A stretch of DNA of 64,000 bases, from NCBI GenBank assembly GCA_964412555.1, contig CAYPPG010000025.1, positions 38,980 to 102,979 of the forward strand, written 5' to 3'. This document shows, piece after piece, positions 63,003 through 64,000 of the stretch (positions are counted from its first letter, which is position 1; each line of letters begins with the position of its first letter). The position numbers and the translations under genes were made by a program. The notes below the pieces were generated by a model. The model was given only the letters and a program-made list of their open reading frames with translations, made no database searches and was not told the DNA's origin. This DNA comes from CAYPPG01 sp964412555 (GTDB lineage: Bacteria; Hinthialibacterota; Hinthialibacteria; Hinthialibacterales; Hinthialibacteraceae).

Positions 63003-63054
63003 CTACCCGCTTATTACGATAGAAAAAAAATCATTGCAAAGGAGGCAGTTATAA

Positions 63055-64000
63055 ATGAAAACAATTGATAGACGGCGATTTTTGAATTCACTTTGTGCGA
63101 CTGGTTCTATGTTACCATTCGCCGGTTTGGCCGGCGCCAAGGCAAAACGGCCAGAGCGCAAGCCGAATGTGGTTTTGATATTTACGGATGATCAAGGCTC
63201 CATTGATATCAATTCTTATGGAGCAAAGGATCTGATCACTCCCAATCTGGATCGGTTGGCGAAGCGTGGAACTCGATTTCTCCAATTTTACGCGGCGGCT
63301 CCAGTTTGCTCCCCTTCCCGCTCTGCTTTGATGACCGGCCGCTATCCACAGCGGGCGGGAATGCCTGGAAATGCACCATCCAGACGTGATCACGCAGGGA
63401 TGAGTCCCAGTCAAATTACGATTTCCGAAATGATGAAAGCCAATGGGTACAAAACCGGTCATGTCGGCAAATGGCATTTGGGTTATACTCCTGAAACAAT
63501 GCCGAACAACCAAGGCTTCGATTATTCGTTCGGACATATGGGAGGCTGCATCGACAATTACTCACACTTTTTCTATTGGAGCGGCCCGAATCGGCACGAT
63601 CTATGGCGCAATGGAGAAGAAGTCTGGTACGATGGTGAGTTTTTTGGGGATTTAATGGTGGATGAATGCAAAAATTTCATCAGCCAAAACCAAAAACAAC
63701 CGTTTTTTCTCTACTGGGCCATCAATTTTCCGCATTATCCGCTGCAAGGAACGAAAAAGTGGCGAAGAAAATATGAGGATTTGCAATATCCGCGCAGCGA
63801 CTATGCCGCTTTCGTATCCACAATGGACGAGATGGTCGGGCAGGTGATGAATCATCTCGATCAACTTGGCTTGACTGAAGAAACCATTATCATTTTCCAA
63901 TCGGATCATGGCCATTCGACGGAAGAGCGAACGGGTGGCGGCGGTGGTGTCAATAGCCGGGTACCTTTGACCCCCCTGGAGTCGGTTAGGTGTGACCCGT
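63055..64000 (+). CDS. Tat-exported sulfatase, cut by right edge
   Basis: The visible 315 residues begin with a twin-arginine signal (IDRRRFLNSLCAT) and the alkaline-phosphatase-type fold. Asp45-Asp46 in FTDDQG are metal ligands, and Cys85 in VCSPSRSALMTGRYP is the site converted to formylglycine. GHVGKWHLG and SDHGHSTEE follow in the normal order. After GGGGG near residue 301 the sequence leaves the family pattern (VNSRVPLTPLESVRCDP). Substrate is likely a sulfated polysaccharide. AAAGGAGG lies before the ATG. Confidence 0.85.
   Translation, partial: MKTIDRRRFLNSLCATGSMLPFAGLAGAKAKRPERKPNVVLIFTDDQGSIDINSYGAKDLITPNLDRLAKRGTRFLQFYAAAPVCSPSRSALMTGRYPQRAGMPGNAPSRRDHAGMSPSQITISEMMKANGYKTGHVGKWHLGYTPETMPNNQGFDYSFGHMGGCIDNYSHFFYWSGPNRHDLWRNGEEVWYDGEFFGDLMVDECKNFISQNQKQPFFLYWAINFPHYPLQGTKKWRRKYEDLQYPRSDYAAFVSTMDEMVGQVMNHLDQLGLTEETIIIFQSDHGHSTEERTGGGGGVNSRVPLTPLESVRCDP

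Overview
The window looks like a chromosomal piece of an uncultured, Gram-negative, polysaccharide-degrading bacterium. KdsB implies Kdo-containing LPS, and MqnD plus a long-chain polyprenyl synthase imply menaquinone made by the futalosine route. Several genes belong to families that are abundant in PVC-type phyla and in lineages such as Hydrogenedentota, Sumerlaeota or Poribacteria: GH127, DUF2961, a Tat-exported sulfatase, a Tat-exported Gfo/Idh/MocA protein, ASPIC/UnbV-FG-GAP, URO-D-like, and secreted 'ETPT' linkers with dockerins. That placement is inference from gene content; no rRNA or tRNA gene was seen.

Layout. 0-8 kb: a truncated secreted protein, thiL, a GntR/LacI-type regulator, two coupled CDP-alcohol phosphatidyltransferases, a class II aldolase, asnB and an unknown protein. 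8.5-14.3 kb: a double zinc-ribbon protein overlapping a large GT39-like membrane enzyme, then an FG-GAP/ASPIC lipoprotein. 14.4-17.6 kb: leuCD and mqnD. 17.6-23.7 kb: a tight minus-strand operon of a methyltransferase, a 1188-residue triple-methyltransferase/coiled-coil protein and a glycosyltransferase with an inserted domain, probably for a cell-surface glycan. 23.9-27.1 kb: a membrane protein with LemA, then a GH127 glycosidase. 27.4-32.3 kb: a small PilZ-like protein, mutM, moeA, a TIM-barrel isomerase and a polyprenyl synthase. 32.3-35.1 kb: an MCP chemoreceptor and a collapsed paralogue, each behind a convincing sigma-54 promoter with paired upstream inverted repeats. 35.2-46.4 kb: secreted polysaccharide-related proteins, including one with four cohesin-like and two dockerin modules, broken up by toxin-antitoxin material. 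46.4-52.6 kb: glgB, a MNT/HEPN pair flanked by duplicated gene relics, argG and kdsB. 52.8-64 kb: a URO-D-like protein, a Tat-exported oxidoreductase, a PfpI-like protein, an ECF sigma factor with a putative anti-sigma factor, a Phd/PIN pair, rhaB, rhaA and a sulfatase cut by the right edge.

The genes suggest an organism that senses and degrades complex carbohydrates (arabinose- and rhamnose-containing, possibly sulfated) and builds its own decorated surface glycan. Short palindromic (REP-like) elements of several families sit between genes, and in two places supply a gene's stop codon. The stretch 42.8-60 kb holds three toxin-antitoxin-like modules and several relics, so it is the most accessory part. 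The strongest leads for undescribed biology are the sigma-54/UAS architecture of the chemoreceptors, the 21-residue-repeat methyltransferase that could act as a glycan-length ruler, the protein carrying both cohesin and dockerin modules, and the three-gene TumE-like module with a frameshifted regulator.
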